Assembly: GCA_031266115.1 (NCBI GenBank)
Contig: JAISBQ010000197.1
Span: forward strand, 1 to 5,192
DNA length: 5,192 nt
Direction: 5' to 3'
Origin: Bifidobacteriaceae bacterium
GTDB lineage: Bacteria; Actinomycetota; Actinomycetes; Actinomycetales; WQXJ01
Shown here: positions 4,998 through 5,192 of the stretch, one piece after another
How the letters are laid out: every line of letters starts with the position of its first letter
How positions within the stretch are numbered: position 1 is the stretch's first letter
Made by a program: the position numbers and the translations under genes
Notes under the pieces: model-generated
The model's database searches: none
Told to the model about the DNA's origin: nothing
What the model saw: the letters and a program-made list of their open reading frames with translations, nothing else

Positions 4998-5192
4998 ATG
5001 AGCGAACTGGCCGTCTCGCTGCTGCGGCTAAGCTACCTGCTGGCCTTGTGGCTCTGTGTGTTCGCGGCGCTCGCTGTGGTGCGCCGTGACACCTATGGCA
5101 CCAGGATCCTGCGCCGCGAACCGGGCGCCTCGTCCCTGCGCCGGGGCCGACGTCAGCGCGTCGCGGCGCCGCCGGTTCCCACCCCGCTCCGT
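4998..5192 (+). CDS. fhaB: FhaB (FipA-like) N-terminus, cut by the window end
   Basis: The first 65 codons are present; the gene runs off the right edge. ATG 4998 lies 9 bases after the fhaA stop, with a modest AAGAAGG inside the end of fhaA. Residues about 5-28 (AVSLLRLSYLLALWLCVFAALAVV) form one membrane segment followed by RRDTYGTRILRR. This matches the single-pass start of actinobacterial FhaB proteins, where an N-terminal anchor precedes a flexible basic linker and a C-terminal FHA domain. Here the basic, Ala- and Pro-rich linker is seen (SLRRGRRQRVAAPPVPTPLR), but the FHA domain would lie beyond the window. In mycobacteria the homologue, FipA, links kinase PknA to FtsZ and FtsQ at the division site (family knowledge). 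Position behind fhaA makes the call strong despite the short sequence. Confidence 0.88.
   Translation, partial: MSELAVSLLRLSYLLALWLCVFAALAVVRRDTYGTRILRREPGASSLRRGRRQRVAAPPVPTPLR

Overview
The window comes from a high-GC Gram-positive bacterium (Actinobacteria). The right-hand end carries the conserved actinobacterial start of the fhaA-fhaB cell-wall/division kinase cluster, next to a class II tRNA-Leu(CAG). Coding there is strongly biased to G/C in third codon positions. The genus cannot be fixed from the sequence; nothing here argues for or against a particular family.

Layout. (1) About 1-860 has no intact gene. It holds a hairpin-forming near-palindrome (41-104), a decayed tandem helix-turn-helix segment resembling the C-terminal tail of a serine recombinase (194-454, +), an N-terminal scrap that looks like an IS1380-type transposase (453-617, -), and two clusters of short perfect hairpins (631-677 and 791-853). 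It reads as a mobile-element graveyard. (2) 909-2587 is a secreted chymotrypsin-fold (S1) protease gene with a well-placed ribosome binding site and signal peptide. The signal peptide and the body lie in different frames: a one-base change is needed near the GGGG run at 1017-1020. The catalytic triad is complete and a C-terminal beta-rich 'GWALDPD' module follows. (3) A perfect 20-bp inverted repeat (2664-2719) separates it from a second secreted protein (2788-3546), made of a signal peptide, a region of unknown fold and a bacterial Ig-like domain. (4) A perfect 16-bp hairpin (3551-3594) ends that gene. It lies inside the tail of an orphan minus-strand reading frame (3530-3844) that looks like a broken gene. 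(5) tRNA-Leu(CAG) lies at 3872-3955 (-). (6) fhaA (4266-4988) and the first 65 codons of fhaB (4998-5192, running off the window) follow.

Interpretation. Everything left of the tRNA looks like accessory DNA: scraps of mobile elements, two exported proteins with long hairpins behind them, and more uneven codon use. Everything from the tRNA rightwards is core chromosome. The tRNA 3' end is a plausible historical integration boundary, but no matching att repeat is visible in the window. The two exported proteins lie on the same strand and could act together outside the cell, but the hairpin between them argues against simple co-transcription. No complete new defence, toxin or mobile system is visible. 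The strongest unexplained items are the frame break in the protease, the long inverted repeat carrying a start signal, and the orphan fragment beside the tRNA.
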